The notes under the pieces: generated by a model
The model's database searches: none
The model's input: the letters and a program-made list of their open reading frames with translations, nothing else
Told to the model about the DNA's origin: nothing
Part shown: positions 24,004-37,572 of the stretch, one piece after another
Position numbering within the stretch: the stretch's first letter is position 1
How the letters are laid out: each line of letters starts with the position of its first letter
Position numbers and translations under genes: made by a program
Assembly (NCBI RefSeq): GCF_014775655.1
Contig: NZ_CP061274.1
Location: forward strand, 1,860,001-1,924,000
DNA length: 64,000 bases
Source: Clavibacter zhangzhiyongii
GTDB taxonomy: Bacteria > Actinomycetota > Actinomycetes > Actinomycetales > Microbacteriaceae
Direction of reading: 5' to 3'

Positions 24004-25221
24004 CTACCGCGGAGTCGGCTGGCCCACTACGTCGAGAATTCGATGGGCCACCTGCTCCTTCGAGCCGGAGGCCTCGGCCAGTGTATCTCCGCTCCTCGCG
24101 AGCACCGTGATCGTGTTGCCCTCCGTGGCGAAGCCCTCGGACCACCCGACCCTGTTGAGGACGAGCAGGTCGCAGCCCTTCCGCGCGAGCTTGGCGCGCC
24201 CGATCCGCAGCAGCTCGGCCGGGTCCTGCTCGGTCTCGGCCGCGAAGCCGACGACGACCCGGCGCGTGCCGTCCGCGCGGGGGGTCGCGGCGTCGGCCGC
24301 GAGGCGCTGGAGGATGTCCGGGTTCCGCACGAGCTCGACGCTCAGCTGCTCCCCCGCCTCCTCCTTCTTGATCTTGCCCTCGGCCACGGCGACGGGCCGG
24401 TAGTCGGCGACGGCCGCGGCCATGATGACGACGTCGGCGTCCTCCGCCTCGCGCGTCATCGCGTCCGAGAGCTCGACGGCGGTCGACACGGGCACCACGC
24501 GGACGCCCGCGGGCGCGGGCACCTCGAGGTGCGCGGCGACCAGCACCACGTCGGCGCCGCGGTCGCGCGCGGCGACGGCCAGGGCGACGCCCTGCCGGCC
24601 GGAGGAGCGGTTGCCGAGGAAGCGCACGGGGTCCAGCGGCTCGCGCGTGCCGCCGGCGGACACGACGACGCGCCGGCCCTCGAGGTCGCGGCCGCCCGGC
24701 CGGACGGCGGCGAGGGCCGCGGCGATGACGTCCTCGACCTCGGCCATGCGGCCGGGCCCGGAGTCGGTGCCGGTGAGGCGACCGGAGGTGGGGCCGACGA
24801 GCGTGACGCCGCGGGAGCGCAGGAGCGCCGCGTTCGCCTGGGTGGCCGGGTGCTGCCACATCTCGGTGTGCATCGCCGGGGCGACGACGACGGGCGCGCG
24901 GCTCGCGAGGATCGTGGTGCCGAGGAGGTCGTCGGACAGGCCGAGGGCCATCGACGCCAGCGTGTGGGCGGTGGCCGGGGCGACGACGATGAGGTCGGCC
25001 GCCTGGCCGAGCGCGACGTGGCGCACCTCGGAGACGCCGTCGTAGAGGTCGCTCGTGACCGGGTTGCGGCTCACGGCCTCGAGCGTCGGCTTGCCGACGA
25101 AGCGGAGCGCGGCCTCGGTGGGCACGACGTGCACGTCATGGCCGAGGAGCACGAGGCCCCGGACGACGCCGACGGCCTTGTACGCGGCGATGCCCCCGGT
25201 GATGCCCACGACGACCATCAC
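24004..25221 (-). CDS. coaBC: bifunctional phosphopantothenoylcysteine decarboxylase / ligase CoaBC
   Basis: Carries out two steps of coenzyme A synthesis. The N-terminal flavoprotein CoaC half has [14 protein letters not shown] and [16 protein letters not shown] (the PAMNxxMW-type motif). The CoaB half begins near [24 protein letters not shown] and has [10 protein letters not shown] and KIKKE. Length 405 aa is normal. The frame begins GTG-ATG; the GTG at 25221 is favoured because GGAG is 9 nt upstream of it, though the ATG one codon later is possible. Confidence 0.95.
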   Translation of the reverse strand: MMVVVGITGGIAAYKAVGVVRGLVLLGHDVHVVPTEAALRFVGKPTLEAVSRNPVTSDLYDGVSEVRHVALGQAADLIVVAPATAHTLASMALGLSDDLLGTTILASRAPVVVAPAMHTEMWQHPATQANAALLRSRGVTLVGPTSGRLTGTDSGPGRMAEVEDVIAAALAAVRPGGRDLEGRRVVVSAGGTREPLDPVRFLGNRSSGRQGVALAVAARDRGADVVLVAAHLEVPAPAGVRVVPVSTAVELSDAMTREAEDADVVIMAAAVADYRPVAVAEGKIKKEEAGEQLSVELVRNPDILQRLAADAATPRADGTRRVVVGFAAETEQDPAELLRIGRAKLARKGCDLLVLNRVGWSEGFATEGNTITVLARSGDTLAEASGSKEQVAHRILDVVGQPTPR

Positions 25222-25299
25222 GCGGCGGCGCTCCGGGGCTCGGTGGCCGGGAGGGCGCGCGGCGGACGGTCGGCGGGGGTCATCCGGGACGGCGGGCGG

Positions 25300-25569
25300 C
25301 TAGGAGGCCGCGGGCTCCACGATGGGCGTGGCGACGAGCTTGTCCTCGTTGATCTCGTGCATGGCGACCGAGAGGGGCTTGTCGTCGATGGTGCTGTCGA
25401 CGAGCGGTCCGACGTTGTCGAACAGGCTGCCCTCGTGGAGGTCGGCGTAGTAGTCGTTGATCTGGCGGGCCCGCTTGGAGGCGAAGATCACGAGCGCGTA
25501 CTTCGAGTCGACCTTCGAGAGGAGCTCGTCGATGGGCGGGTCGATGATGCCCTGGGTCTTGTCAACCAT
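25300..25569 (-). CDS. rpoZ: RNA polymerase omega subunit
   Basis: Small subunit that helps assemble RNA polymerase around beta-prime. The 89-aa sequence has the omega core, [29 protein letters not shown], followed by a C-terminal extension common in actinobacteria. GAGGAAG lies upstream of the ATG. It sits between gmk (48 bp) and coaBC (78 bp), its conserved place. Confidence 0.95.
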   Translation of the reverse strand: MVDKTQGIIDPPIDELLSKVDSKYALVIFASKRARQINDYYADLHEGSLFDNVGPLVDSTIDDKPLSVAMHEINEDKLVATPIVEPAAS

Positions 25570-25617
25570 GGATGTGCCGCTTCCTCATTGCATGGAAGAA
25601 GGCCGCACTGGTCCGCG

Positions 25618-26526
25618 TCATGGACCGACGGCCTTCCTGGATCTCATCAAGTCTACGACCTCGCGCGCCGCCTCCGCGACATCGCGGTTGACGACGAGGT
25701 GGTCGAACTCGTCCTGGGCGGCCAGCTCGACCTTCGCGGTGTCGAGGCGGCGCTGCTGCTCCTCGGGTCCCTCCGTGCCGCGGCCGACCAGGCGGCGCAC
25801 GAGCTCCTCCCAGGTGGGCGGCAGCAGGAACACGAGCCGCGCCTCAGGCATGGCGGCCTTCACCTGGCGCGCGCCCTGGATGTCGATCTCGAGCAGGACG
25901 CTGCGGCCCTCGGCCAACGCCACGTCGATGGGCGCGCGCGGCGTGCCGTAGCGGTGCGCGTTGTGCACCGTGGCCCACTCGAGCAGCTCCTGTCGCTCGA
26001 CCATCGAGTCGAACTCCGCGTCGGAGACGAAGTAGTAGTTGACGCCCTCGACCTCGCCGGGACGCGGCGCGCGCGTCGTGGCGGAGACGGACAGCAGCAC
26101 GTCGGGCTCGTTCTCGCGGATGAAGGTGGAGACGGTGCCCTTGCCGACGGCCGTGGGGCCTGCGAGCACGACGAGGCGGCTGGGCTCCACGATCTGCTTC
26201 GCGGCCTGCCACTCCTCGAGGAAGCGGGAGAGGCGCACGCGCTGGTGCACGCCGAGCCCGCCGAGGCGCTTGGCGGTGGAGATGCCGAGCTCGCCGAGGA
26301 TCCGCTCGAGCTTGGTCGGCCCGATGTTCGGGATGCTCGTGAGGAACTCGGTGACGCGGAGCGTGGCCTCCGCGCGGTGCGCGGGATCCGCGGACGCGTC
26401 GAGCACGCCGAGCGGGGTGCGCTCCCCCGTGACGATGTCGTGCTTCACCTCGGCACGCGCCCGGCGCGCGGCGACCGCGGCCTGGGAGGCGGCGACGCGG
26501 TCGACCTCGGGTGGTTCGGGCCTCAT
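25618..26526 (-). CDS. gmk: mIHF-like domain fused to guanylate kinase
   Basis: The C-terminal part (about residues 117-302) is guanylate kinase, GMP to GDP: P-loop GPTAVGKGT at 123-131, then [21 protein letters not shown]. The preceding 116 residues are not part of Gmk. They resemble actinobacterial integration host factor: a basic helix region, then the DNA-binding segment [20 protein letters not shown] and [12 protein letters not shown] (61-102). In Streptomyces and Mycobacterium mihF and gmk are separate adjacent genes, so this looks like a fusion in place. The reading frame is continuous over the join. ATG 26526 overlaps the pyrF stop as ATGA. If the fusion is the only mIHF copy, one polypeptide serves both nucleoid and nucleotide roles unless cleaved. 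Confidence 0.92.
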   Translation of the reverse strand: MRPEPPEVDRVAASQAAVAARRARAEVKHDIVTGERTPLGVLDASADPAHRAEATLRVTEFLTSIPNIGPTKLERILGELGISTAKRLGGLGVHQRVRLSRFLEEWQAAKQIVEPSRLVVLAGPTAVGKGTVSTFIRENEPDVLLSVSATTRAPRPGEVEGVNYYFVSDAEFDSMVERQELLEWATVHNAHRYGTPRAPIDVALAEGRSVLLEIDIQGARQVKAAMPEARLVFLLPPTWEELVRRLVGRGTEGPEEQQRRLDTAKVELAAQDEFDHLVVNRDVAEAAREVVDLMRSRKAVGP

Positions 26527-27415
26527 GGCAGCACCTCTTCGAGTCGTCCGGCGTGGTCGGTGACGGCCTCCGCGACACGCCGTGGCCCAGTCGCGAGGAT
26601 ACTCCGGGACGCGCTCGCGATCACAACGCCGGCGGCCGGGCCGAACAGCTTCCGGACATCGCCGAGCAGCGCGCCCTGGTGGCCGAAGCCGGGCGCGAGG
26701 ATCGGCGTGCGGGTGAGCTGCGCCAGGTCGAGGCCGGCGTCCGCGGCGTCCACCGTGGCGCCGATCACGAGCCCGAAGGCGCCGGGGTCGGCGGCCGGAT
26801 CGCCCGTCGGGCCGTTGGCGGCGACCGCGGCGTCCTGGATCCCTCGGGCGACCGTGCGGGCGGGGCCGGCGGATCCGTCGGCGGGGAGCAGCGCGCGCTG
26901 GAGCCGCTCGGCCTCCGGGTTCGAGGTCGCGGCGAGGACGAACACGCCCGCGCCCCAGGAGTCGGCGGCGGCGCGCACGCCGTCGAGGGACCCGACGCCG
27001 GTGTACGCCGTGAGGGTCACGGCGTCGGCGCGGAGCGGGCTGTCCGGTGCGAGCCAGGCGGCGCCGTACGCGTCGACCGTGGAGCCGATGTCGCCGCGCT
27101 TGGCGTCGGCGATCACGAGGAGGCCGGCGTCGCGCGCGGCGGCGAGCACGCGCTCGAGGGCGGCGTAGCCGGCGGATCCGTGGCGCTCGAAGAACGCGAC
27201 CTGCGGCTTGACGATCCCGGCCCGCCCCGCGGTCGCCTCGACCACGCGCAGCCCGAACTCCTCGAGGCCGCGCGCGTCGTCGGCGAGGCCCCACGCGTCG
27301 AGCAGCGACCGGTGCGGGTCGATGCCGACGCAGAGGTGGCCGTGCTCCCGGAAGGCGCGGGCGAGGCGCGCGCCGAACGGCGGGGCGACCTGGGCCGCCC
27401 CGCCGTCCGCGGTCG

Positions 27416-27419
<4 letters not shown>
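26523..27419 (-). CDS. pyrF: orotidine 5'-phosphate decarboxylase
   Basis: Last step of UMP synthesis. The 298-aa protein is the longer type found in actinobacteria, with the catalytic set in [18 protein letters not shown] and [15 protein letters not shown] near the start. The GTG start overlaps the carB stop as GTGA and the stop overlaps gmk, so carB, pyrF and gmk are coupled. Confidence 0.95.
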
Positions 27420-30705
<3,286 letters not shown>

Positions 30706-30706
<1 letters not shown>

Positions 30707-31875
30707 TACACGGTCTCCTGGGGGGTCGCGGCGGATGCGGGGGCGTCGCCCGCGGCGTGGATCAGCTCGATGAACCGGTCGAAGAGGTACGACGAGTCGT
30801 GCGGGCCGGCGGCCGCCTCCGGGTGGTACTGCACGGAGAAGGCCGGGATGTCGAGGCAGTTCAACCCCTCCACCACCTGGTCGTTGAGCGAGACGTGGCT
30901 GACCTCCGCGCGGCCGAAGCCGGCGGGGCTCTCCACGGGGCCGTCGAGCGGCGCCGAGACCGCGAAGCCGTGGTTCTGGCTCGTGATCTCGACGCGGCCG
31001 GTCCGGCGGTCGAGCACGGGCTGGTTGATCCCGCGGTGGCCGAACGGCAGCTTGTAGGTGTCGAAGCCGAGGGCGCGGCCGAGGAGCTGGTTGCCGAAGC
31101 AGATCCCGAAGAACGGGATGCCCTTCCGCAGCACGTCCTGGAGCAGCTCCACGTGGTACTGCGAGGCCTCGGGGTCGCCGGGGCCGTTCGAGTAGAAGAC
31201 GGCGGTGGGCGCGAGCTCGGCGAGCTCCTCGGTGGTGATGGACTGCGGCACCACGTGCACGTCGAGGCCGCGGGCGGCGAGGTGCTTCACCGTCGCGGTC
31301 TTGATGCCGAGGTCGAGCACCGCGACGGAGCCGATGCGCTCGCCGACGGCGGGGATCGTGTACGTCTCCTGCGTGGAGACCTCGGCGGAGAGGTTGCGGC
31401 CCGTCATGTCGGGCGCCCGCCGGACCTGCGCGAGCTGCTCCTCGTCGCCGAGCGCGAAGGCCTCGCCGGAGAAGACGCCGGCGCGCATGGCGCCCTCGTC
31501 GCGGATCCGCCGCGTGACGGCGCGCGTGTCGATGCCGGAGATGCCGACGACGCCCTGCGCCACGAGGTCGTCCTCGAGCGTGCGGGTGCCGCGGAAGTTG
31601 GAGACGACGCGGGAGGGGTCGCGGACCACGTAGCCGGCGACCCAGATGCGGCGCGACTCCATGTCGTCGTCGTTCATGCCGGTGTTGCCGATGTGCGGCG
31701 CCGTCTGGAGCACGATCTGGCCCGCGTAGGACGGGTCGGTGATCGTCTCCTGGTAGCCGGTCATGCCGGTCGCGAAGACGGCCTCGCCGAGCGTGGTGCC
31801 GCGGGCGCCGTACGCGCGTCCGACGTACCTCCGTCCGTCCTCGAGTACCAGGACCGCCGGTTCGTGTCGGGCCAT
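30706..31875 (-). CDS. carA: carbamoyl-phosphate synthase, small subunit
   Basis: Glutaminase subunit that delivers ammonia to CarB. The 389-aa protein has the class I amidotransferase triad: cysteine in [16 protein letters not shown], histidine and glutamate in [11 protein letters not shown], and FYSNGPGDP before them. ATG 31875 is preferred, with AAGGGAA upstream; a GTG at 31884 that overlaps the previous stop would add only three residues. Confidence 0.95.
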
Positions 31876-31880
31876 GTCGG

Positions 31881-32408
31881 TCACTTCCCTTCGTTGTCGT
31901 CGTCGTGCGCGAGGCGCGGGATCTGGTGGAGGGCGTCGACGAGCGCGGTCTTCTCGCGCGGGTCGATCACCCGGAGGTACGTGTCGACGCGGGTGCCGAC
32001 CCGCTCGTCGAGGATCCAGGTGACGGCCACGAGGCCGCCCTCCTCCACGACGCGGTCGATGGCGTAGGTCGCGAGGCCGGATCCGGTGATGCGGTCGGCG
32101 GGCACGAGCACCTCGCGCTCGCCGTCGATCGCGAGCACGAGCCCGGCGTCGTGCACCCGGGCCGCGGCGCGACCCCGGAAGCCGAGGGGCCGGACCGTCA
32201 GCCGGTCGAGGGGCTCGCCCGCCGTGGTCGTGGCGACGTAGAGCACGTCGACCTCGAGCACGGGCGGCGCCAGGCCCGCGGGCGGGCGCGGCGGCTCGGG
32301 CAGCGCGCGCTGGCGGCGGCGGCGCGCGCGCCAGCCCAGCACCATGAGGGCGAGCAGCAGGAGGAGGAGCGCGATCACGGTGACCGCGGGTCCGACGCGG
32401 TCGCTCAT
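31881..32408 (-). CDS. PH-like domain membrane protein of the pyr operon
   Basis: A 175-aa protein of unknown function with one N-terminal membrane helix (about 8-26), a stop-transfer cluster WRARRRRQR, and a beta-rich C-terminal domain. A gene of this type occupies the same slot between pyrC and carA in other actinobacteria (Rv1382 in M. tuberculosis), which supports it being real. ATG 32408 overlaps the pyrC stop. It may tie pyrimidine synthesis to the membrane, but that is conjecture from position. Confidence 0.85.
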   Translation of the reverse strand: MSDRVGPAVTVIALLLLLLALMVLGWRARRRRQRALPEPPRPPAGLAPPVLEVDVLYVATTTAGEPLDRLTVRPLGFRGRAAARVHDAGLVLAIDGEREVLVPADRITGSGLATYAIDRVVEEGGLVAVTWILDERVGTRVDTYLRVIDPREKTALVDALHQIPRLAHDDDNEGK

Positions 32409-33817
32409 GCGCGTCCCGCCGGGGCATCGCCGTCGGCCGCGACCCGGCGCGCGTCGGCGTCGGCCCGGTCGCGGAGGACCGCCGCGCGGGCGACCGTCTC
32501 CCGGTCGACGAGCGCGCCGTCGAGCACGGTCGGGTAGCCGCGGTGGAAGGTCGCGACGACGCGGCCGGGCAGGGTCATCTCGAGGTACGGCGAGTTGCCG
32601 CTGAGCCCGCCGAGGTCGTCGCGGCCGAAGACGCGCGAGGCGGCGGGGTCGTAGAGCGTGACGTCGGCCGGGGATCCGGCCTCGAGCGCGTGCCCGTGCT
32701 CGGCGAGGCGGCCGATGCGCGCGGGTGCGTGCGACATGACGCGCGCGACGCCCTGCCAGTCGAGGAGGCCGGTGTCGACCATCGCGAGCTGCACCACGGA
32801 GAGCGCCGACTCGAGGCCGACCATGCCGAACGCCGCCGCGTCCCACTCGCAGTCCTTCGCCTCGACGGGGTGCGGGGCGTGGTCGGTGGCGACGACGTCG
32901 ATCGTGCCGTCGGCGAGCGCGAGGCGGAGCGCCTCCACGTCCTCCCGGCGGCGGAGCGGCGGGTTCACCTTGTAGCGGGCGTCGTAGCCGGCGACCAGGT
33001 CCTCGGTGAGGAGGAGGTGGTGCGGCGTGACCTCCGCGGTGACGTCGACGCCGCGGGCCTTGGCCCAGCGGATCACGTCGACGGATCCGGCGGTCGAGAC
33101 GTGGCAGACGTGGAGGCGGGATCCGACGTGCTCGGCGAGCAGCACGTCGCGCGCGATGATCGACTCCTCGGCCACCGCGGGCCAGCCCGTGATGCCGAGC
33201 TCGCCGGACAGCGCGCCCTCGTTCATGGTGGCGCCCTCGGTGAGGCGCGGGTCCTGCGCGTGCTGCGCGACGACCCCGTCGAACGCCTTCACGTACTCGA
33301 GCGCGCGGCGCATGAGCAGCGGGTCGGAGACGCACTTCCCGTCGTCGGAGAAGACGCGCACCGCGGCGCGGCTGGAGGCCATCGCGCCGATCTCGGCCAT
33401 CGACTCCCCCTGGAGCCCGACCGACACCGCGCCGATGGGGCGGACGGTGGCGTAGCCGGCCGCGTCGCCGAGCGCCTTGACCTGCTCGACCACGCCCGCG
33501 GTGTCCTGCACGGGCATCGTGTTGGCCATCGCGAACACCGCGGTGAAGCCGCCGAGGGCCGCGGCGCGGGATCCCGTGAGCACGGTCTCGCTCTGCTCGT
33601 AGCCGGGCTCGCGCAGGTGCACGTGCAGGTCGACGAGGCCGGGCAGCGCCACGAGGCCGTCGGCCTCGACGACGTGCGCGTCGGCGGGGGCCCGCAGGTC
33701 GGGACCGACCTCGCGGATCAGCCCGTCCGCGATGAGGATGTCGGCGCGCGCGCCCCCGGGCAGGGTCGCCCCGCGGATGAGGTGGACGTCGTCGTGGAGC
33801 GTGTCGTTCGGGGTCAT
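32405..33817 (-). CDS. pyrC: dihydroorotase
   Basis: Zinc amidohydrolase that cyclises carbamoyl aspartate to dihydroorotate. The 470-aa protein has the metal pair H65 and H67 in [15 protein letters not shown] and the late aspartate and histidine in [16 protein letters not shown] 33817 overlaps the pyrB stop by 4 bp and fits the conserved N-terminus. Confidence 0.95.
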   Translation of the reverse strand: MTPNDTLHDDVHLIRGATLPGGARADILIADGLIREVGPDLRAPADAHVVEADGLVALPGLVDLHVHLREPGYEQSETVLTGSRAAALGGFTAVFAMANTMPVQDTAGVVEQVKALGDAAGYATVRPIGAVSVGLQGESMAEIGAMASSRAAVRVFSDDGKCVSDPLLMRRALEYVKAFDGVVAQHAQDPRLTEGATMNEGALSGELGITGWPAVAEESIIARDVLLAEHVGSRLHVCHVSTAGSVDVIRWAKARGVDVTAEVTPHHLLLTEDLVAGYDARYKVNPPLRRREDVEALRLALADGTIDVVATDHAPHPVEAKDCEWDAAAFGMVGLESALSVVQLAMVDTGLLDWQGVARVMSHAPARIGRLAEHGHALEAGSPADVTLYDPAASRVFGRDDLGGLSGNSPYLEMTLPGRVVATFHRGYPTVLDGALVDRETVARAAVLRDRADADARRVAADGDAPAGRA

Positions 33818-34770
33818 CGGTCGGCCTTCCCGTCGCCGGACAGCAGGAGGTAGAGGACGGCCATGCGCACCGAGACGCCGTTGGCGACCTGCTCGCGCAC
33901 CGTGGACCTCTCCGAGTCGGCGGCGGCGGCGGATATCTCGAGCCCGCGGTTCATGGGCCCCGGGTGCATGACGATCGTATCGGGCCCGAGGAGCGCGAGC
34001 CGCGCGTCGTCGAGGCCCCAGATGCGCGCGTACTCCCGCGGGTTCGGGAAGAAGGCGGCGCGCATGCGCTCGGCCTGGATCCGGAGCATCATCACGGCGT
34101 CGGGCGCGCCCTCGCGGATGGCGGCGTCGAGGTCGTAGCGGACCCGGACGGGCCAGGAGCCGATGCCCACCGGCACGAGCGTGGGCGGCGCGACGAGCGT
34201 GACCTCGGCGCCGAGCGTCGTGAGCAGCCACGCGTTCGAGCGGGCGACGCGCGAGTGCAGGATGTCGCCGACGATGAGGACGCGCGCGCCGTCGAGGCCC
34301 TTCCCGCGGGCCGTCGGCCCGTGCAGCCGGCGGCGGATCGTGAAGGCGTCGAGCAGCGCCTGGGTCGGGTGCTCGTGCGTGCCGTCGCCCGCGTTGACGA
34401 TGCCCGCGTCGATCCAGCCGCTGCCGGCGAGCGTGTGCGGGGCGCCCGAGGACGGGTGGCGGACGACCACGCCGTCGGCGCCCATCGCCTGCAGGGTCTG
34501 CGCGGTGTCTTTGAGGCTCTCGCCCTTGGAGACGCTCGAGCCCTTGGCGCTGAAGTTGATGACGTCGGCCGAGAGGCGCTTGGCGGCCGCCTCGAACGAG
34601 ATGCGGGTGCGGGTCGAGTCCTCGAAGAACAGGTTCACGACCGTGCGTCCGCGGAGCGCGGGGAGCTTCTTGATCTCGCGCGTGCCGACGTCGGCCATGT
34701 CCTCGGCGACGTCGAGGATGCGGACGGCCTCGTCGCGGCTGAGGTCGCGGGTGCTCAGCAGGTGCCTCAC
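33814..34770 (-). CDS. pyrB: aspartate carbamoyltransferase, catalytic subunit
   Basis: Condenses carbamoyl phosphate and aspartate. The 318-aa protein has the carbamoyl-phosphate motif STRTR at 52-56 and [12 protein letters not shown] near the end. No PyrI regulatory subunit is present, as usual for Gram-positives, so control likely rests on pyrR and feedback on CarAB. It overlaps both pyrR and pyrC. Confidence 0.96.
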   Translation of the reverse strand: MRHLLSTRDLSRDEAVRILDVAEDMADVGTREIKKLPALRGRTVVNLFFEDSTRTRISFEAAAKRLSADVINFSAKGSSVSKGESLKDTAQTLQAMGADGVVVRHPSSGAPHTLAGSGWIDAGIVNAGDGTHEHPTQALLDAFTIRRRLHGPTARGKGLDGARVLIVGDILHSRVARSNAWLLTTLGAEVTLVAPPTLVPVGIGSWPVRVRYDLDAAIREGAPDAVMMLRIQAERMRAAFFPNPREYARIWGLDDARLALLGPDTIVMHPGPMNRGLEISAAAADSERSTVREQVANGVSVRMAVLYLLLSGDGKADR

Positions 34771-35345
34771 GCGCTCGCCCCCGCGTCGGCGCCCGACGGC
34801 GCGTCGTCGGGACCCTGGATCGTCACGGCGTCCTCGCCGTCGATCTCCTCGAGCCGCACGAAGATCCGCTCGGCCAGGCTCGACGGCAGGTTCTTGCCCA
34901 CGAAGTCGGCCCGGATGGGGAGCTCGCGGTGGCCGCGGTCGACGAGCGCCGCGAGGCGCACGGCCGTGGGCCGGCCGAGGTCGCCGATGGCGTCGAGGGC
35001 GGCGCGCACGGTGCGGCCGGAGAAGAGCACGTCGTCCACCAGCACGACCGTGCGGCCGTCGACGCCGCCGGCGGGCAGCCGCGTGGGCGACGGCGCGCGC
35101 GTCGGGTTCCGCTGCAGGTCGTCGCGGTACATGGTGACGTCGAGCGAGCCCACCAGGTCGGCGGGGGCGTCGGGCTCGAGGCGGGCGATGATCCGGCCGA
35201 TGCGCTCGGCGAGGACGGTGCCGCGGGTCGGGATGCCGAGGAGCAGCAGGCCGGCGGGGCCGCGGTTCGACTCGAGGATCTCGTGGGCGATGCGCGTGAG
35301 CGCTCGGGTGACGTCAGAGGGCTGCAGCACGGTGCGCTGAGGCAA
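34767..35345 (-). CDS. pyrR: PyrR, pyrimidine operon regulator / uracil phosphoribosyltransferase
   Basis: RNA-binding regulator that senses UMP and PRPP, usually with weak UPRT activity. The 192-aa protein has the PRPP loop [13 protein letters not shown] at 100-112. The start is a TTG, backed by a strong AAGGAGG 5-6 nt upstream and the family N-terminus. It heads the operon. In mycobacteria PyrR acts by blocking translation near the ribosome site; the short purine-rich leader here (AGGCGGGGAAGGAGG) would suit the same mode. Confidence 0.94.
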   Translation of the reverse strand: MPQRTVLQPSDVTRALTRIAHEILESNRGPAGLLLLGIPTRGTVLAERIGRIIARLEPDAPADLVGSLDVTMYRDDLQRNPTRAPSPTRLPAGGVDGRTVVLVDDVLFSGRTVRAALDAIGDLGRPTAVRLAALVDRGHRELPIRADFVGKNLPSSLAERIFVRLEEIDGEDAVTIQGPDDAPSGADAGASA

Positions 35346-35375
35346 TCCGACCTCCTTCCCCGCCTCTCGGGACGG

Positions 35376-35406
35376 ATGTTAAAGGTGGTCTGTTCCGCGG
35401 ACCACC
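35376..35406 (-). promoter_or_regulatory. pyr promoter region with inverted repeat
   Basis: On the minus strand GGTGGTC, 9 nt, GACCACC (35384-35406) is a perfect 7-bp inverted repeat, directly followed by TTTAACAT. TAACAT (35376-35381) would be a -10 box with TGGTCC as a weak -35 inside the repeat, giving a leader of about 24 nt before pyrR. The repeat could be an operator over the promoter, the terminator of acs (stem plus TTT), or an RNA hairpin if transcription begins further up. The sequence alone does not choose. Confidence 0.5.
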
Positions 35407-35459
35407 CTAGCGGGTGTCCCCCCCGGACGCGGGGCCCGTCGCCCGGCCCGCGCGTGTCC

Positions 35460-37499
35460 TCAGCCGGCCGACGCGTCGAGCACCGCGCGGATCCGGCCGA
35501 GCACGGCCGCGTCCTGCAGGCTCGTGGCGTCGCCGAGGGGGCGGCCCTCGACGAGGTCGGCGAGGAGACGGCGCATGATCTTCCCCGAGCGCGTCTTCGG
35601 CACGTCCGGCACGACGACGACGCGGCGGGGCTTCGCGACCGGGCCGATCGCGCGGGCCACGTGCGCGGTGAGGAGCGGCTCCAGCTCCGCGGCGAGCGCG
35701 TGCCAGCCGGCCGCGTCGTCGTCCGTGGGCCGGTCGTCGCCGGGCGGCACCACGAACGCGACCACCCGCTGGCCGGTGAGCTGGTCGGCGACGCCCGTCA
35801 CGCCCGCCTCGGCCACCCGCGGGTGCGCGACGAGCGCCGACTCGATCTCGATGGTCGACAGCCGGTGGCCGGACACGTTGACGACCTCGTCGATCCGCCC
35901 CTGCAGCGCCACGTCGCCGTCCGCGTCGCGCCGGGCGCCGTCGCCCGCGAGGAACCAGCCGCGGTCGGCGAACCGCTCCCAGTAGGCGCTGCGGTAGCGG
36001 GCCGGGTCACCCCACACCGTGCGGGCCATGCCGGGCCAGGGGCGCTGGATCACGAGGAGCCCCGCCTCCCCCGGCGCCGTCTCCTCCCCCGCCTCGTCGA
36101 CGACGGCCACGCGGAACCCGGGCAGCGCGCGGCCGGCGGCGCCGGGCTTCAGCGTCGCGACGCCCGGCAGCGGCGCGATGACCGCAGCCCCCGTCTCCGA
36201 CTGCCACCACGTGTCGACGACGGGCGCGCGCCCGTCCCCGATCTCGCGGTGGAACCAGCGCCACGCGGCCGGGTTGATCGCCTCCCCCACCGACCCCAGC
36301 AGGCGGATGCTCGACAGGTCGTGCCCGGGGACCCCGTCGGGGTGCCAGCTCATGAGCGAGCGGATCAGCGTGGGCGCCGTGTAGTAGGTGGTCACGCCGT
36401 ACCGCTCGATGATCTCCAGGTGCCGTCCGCGGTGGGGCGTGTCGGGCGTGCCCTCGTAGATCACCTGCGTGAGGCCGTTGGAGAGCGGGCCGTAGATCTC
36501 GTAGGTGTGCGCGGTGACCCAGGCGAGGTCGGCCGTGCACCAGTGCACGTCGTCGGGCTGGGCGTCGAAGTGCGCCCAGTGCGCCCACGACGCGTGCGCG
36601 AGGTACCCGCCGGACGTGTGCACGAGGCCCTTGGGGCGGCCGGTGGTGCCGGACGTGTAGATGATGAAGAGCGGGTGCTCGGCGTCGAAGGCCTCGGGCG
36701 CGTGCACGGGCGAGGCGGATCCGACGGCGTCGTGCCACCAGACGTCGCGTCCCTCCGTCCACGGCACGTCCTGCCCGGTGCGGCGGACCACGAGCACGTG
36801 CTCGACTGAGGCGACGCCCGCGACGGCCTCGTCGGCCTGCGGCTTGGTGGCGACCGCGGTGCCGCGCCGGTTCTGCCCGTCGCTCGTGATGAGGAGCTTG
36901 GCGCCCGTGTCCTCGACGCGGAAGCGCAGCGCCTCGGCGGAGAACCCGCCGAACACGAGCGAGTGGACGGCGCCGATGCGGGCGACGGCGAGCGTCGCGA
37001 CGACCGTCTCGACGAGCACCGGCAGGTAGATGACGACGCGGTCGCCGGGTCCGACGCCGAGCGCGATGAGGGCGTTCGCGGCGCGGGACACCTCATCCTG
37101 GAGGTCGCGGTAGGTGACGATGCGGCGGTCGCCCGGCTCGCCCTCGAAGTGCAGCGCGACCTTCCCGCCGCGACCCGCGGCGACATGCCGGTCGACGCAG
37201 TTCGCCGCGACGTTGAGGCGGCCGCCCGCGAACCAGGTGGCGGCCGGCACCTGCGGCGTGCCGTCGTCGGCGACCGGCGGGATCCACGTGTGCGCGGTGC
37301 GCCAGGGCGTCTCCCAGTCGAGGCGGCGGGCGGCCTCCTCCCAGAACGCCACCGGATCCGCGTCGGCCCGCGCGAACGCCTCCGCCGTGACGTTCGCGGA
37401 CGCGGCGAGCGCGGCGGGCGGCGGGAAGAGGTCCTGCTCGATGCGGGCGTCGGTCCCGTCGGGGGCGGTCACGGCCTGCTCGGTGCGCGGGGAGGTCAT
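35460..37499 (-). CDS. acs: acetyl-CoA synthetase
   Basis: Activates acetate to acetyl-CoA through acetyl-AMP. The 679-aa protein has the adenylate-forming motifs FIIYTSGTTGRPKGLVH, DTWWQSETGA and the late lysine in VPKTRSGKIMRR, which is the residue acetylated for control in this family. A TAGCGT box lies 6 nt before the ATG, suggesting a leaderless mRNA. It lies between the ABC importer and pyrR, away from any acetate pathway genes. Confidence 0.96.
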   Translation of the reverse strand: MTSPRTEQAVTAPDGTDARIEQDLFPPPAALAASANVTAEAFARADADPVAFWEEAARRLDWETPWRTAHTWIPPVADDGTPQVPAATWFAGGRLNVAANCVDRHVAAGRGGKVALHFEGEPGDRRIVTYRDLQDEVSRAANALIALGVGPGDRVVIYLPVLVETVVATLAVARIGAVHSLVFGGFSAEALRFRVEDTGAKLLITSDGQNRRGTAVATKPQADEAVAGVASVEHVLVVRRTGQDVPWTEGRDVWWHDAVGSASPVHAPEAFDAEHPLFIIYTSGTTGRPKGLVHTSGGYLAHASWAHWAHFDAQPDDVHWCTADLAWVTAHTYEIYGPLSNGLTQVIYEGTPDTPHRGRHLEIIERYGVTTYYTAPTLIRSLMSWHPDGVPGHDLSSIRLLGSVGEAINPAAWRWFHREIGDGRAPVVDTWWQSETGAAVIAPLPGVATLKPGAAGRALPGFRVAVVDEAGEETAPGEAGLLVIQRPWPGMARTVWGDPARYRSAYWERFADRGWFLAGDGARRDADGDVALQGRIDEVVNVSGHRLSTIEIESALVAHPRVAEAGVTGVADQLTGQRVVAFVVPPGDDRPTDDDAAGWHALAAELEPLLTAHVARAIGPVAKPRRVVVVPDVPKTRSGKIMRRLLADLVEGRPLGDATSLQDAAVLGRIRAVLDASAG

Positions 37500-37505
37500 G
37501 GGCCG

Positions 37506-37511
37506 ACGCTA
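37506..37511 (-). promoter_or_regulatory. candidate -10 box (TAGCGT) for acs
   Basis: TAGCGT, then CGGCCC, then the acs ATG. Exactly the same box and spacing precede the ABC ATP-binding gene at 40484 (TAGCGT CGGGTC ATG). No Shine-Dalgarno fits between box and start. The -35 side shows nothing convincing. Confidence 0.4.
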
Positions 37512-37572
37512 CGTGCCGGTGCCGGCCTCCCCCGGATCGGGGCGTCACGCGACGACACGGAAGCGGCGGCGC

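Noticed and set aside
17277-24403. Several very long plus-strand frames opposite rpe, rsmB, fmt, priA and metK
   Set aside because: All mirror well-conserved minus-strand genes and have shadow-type composition.
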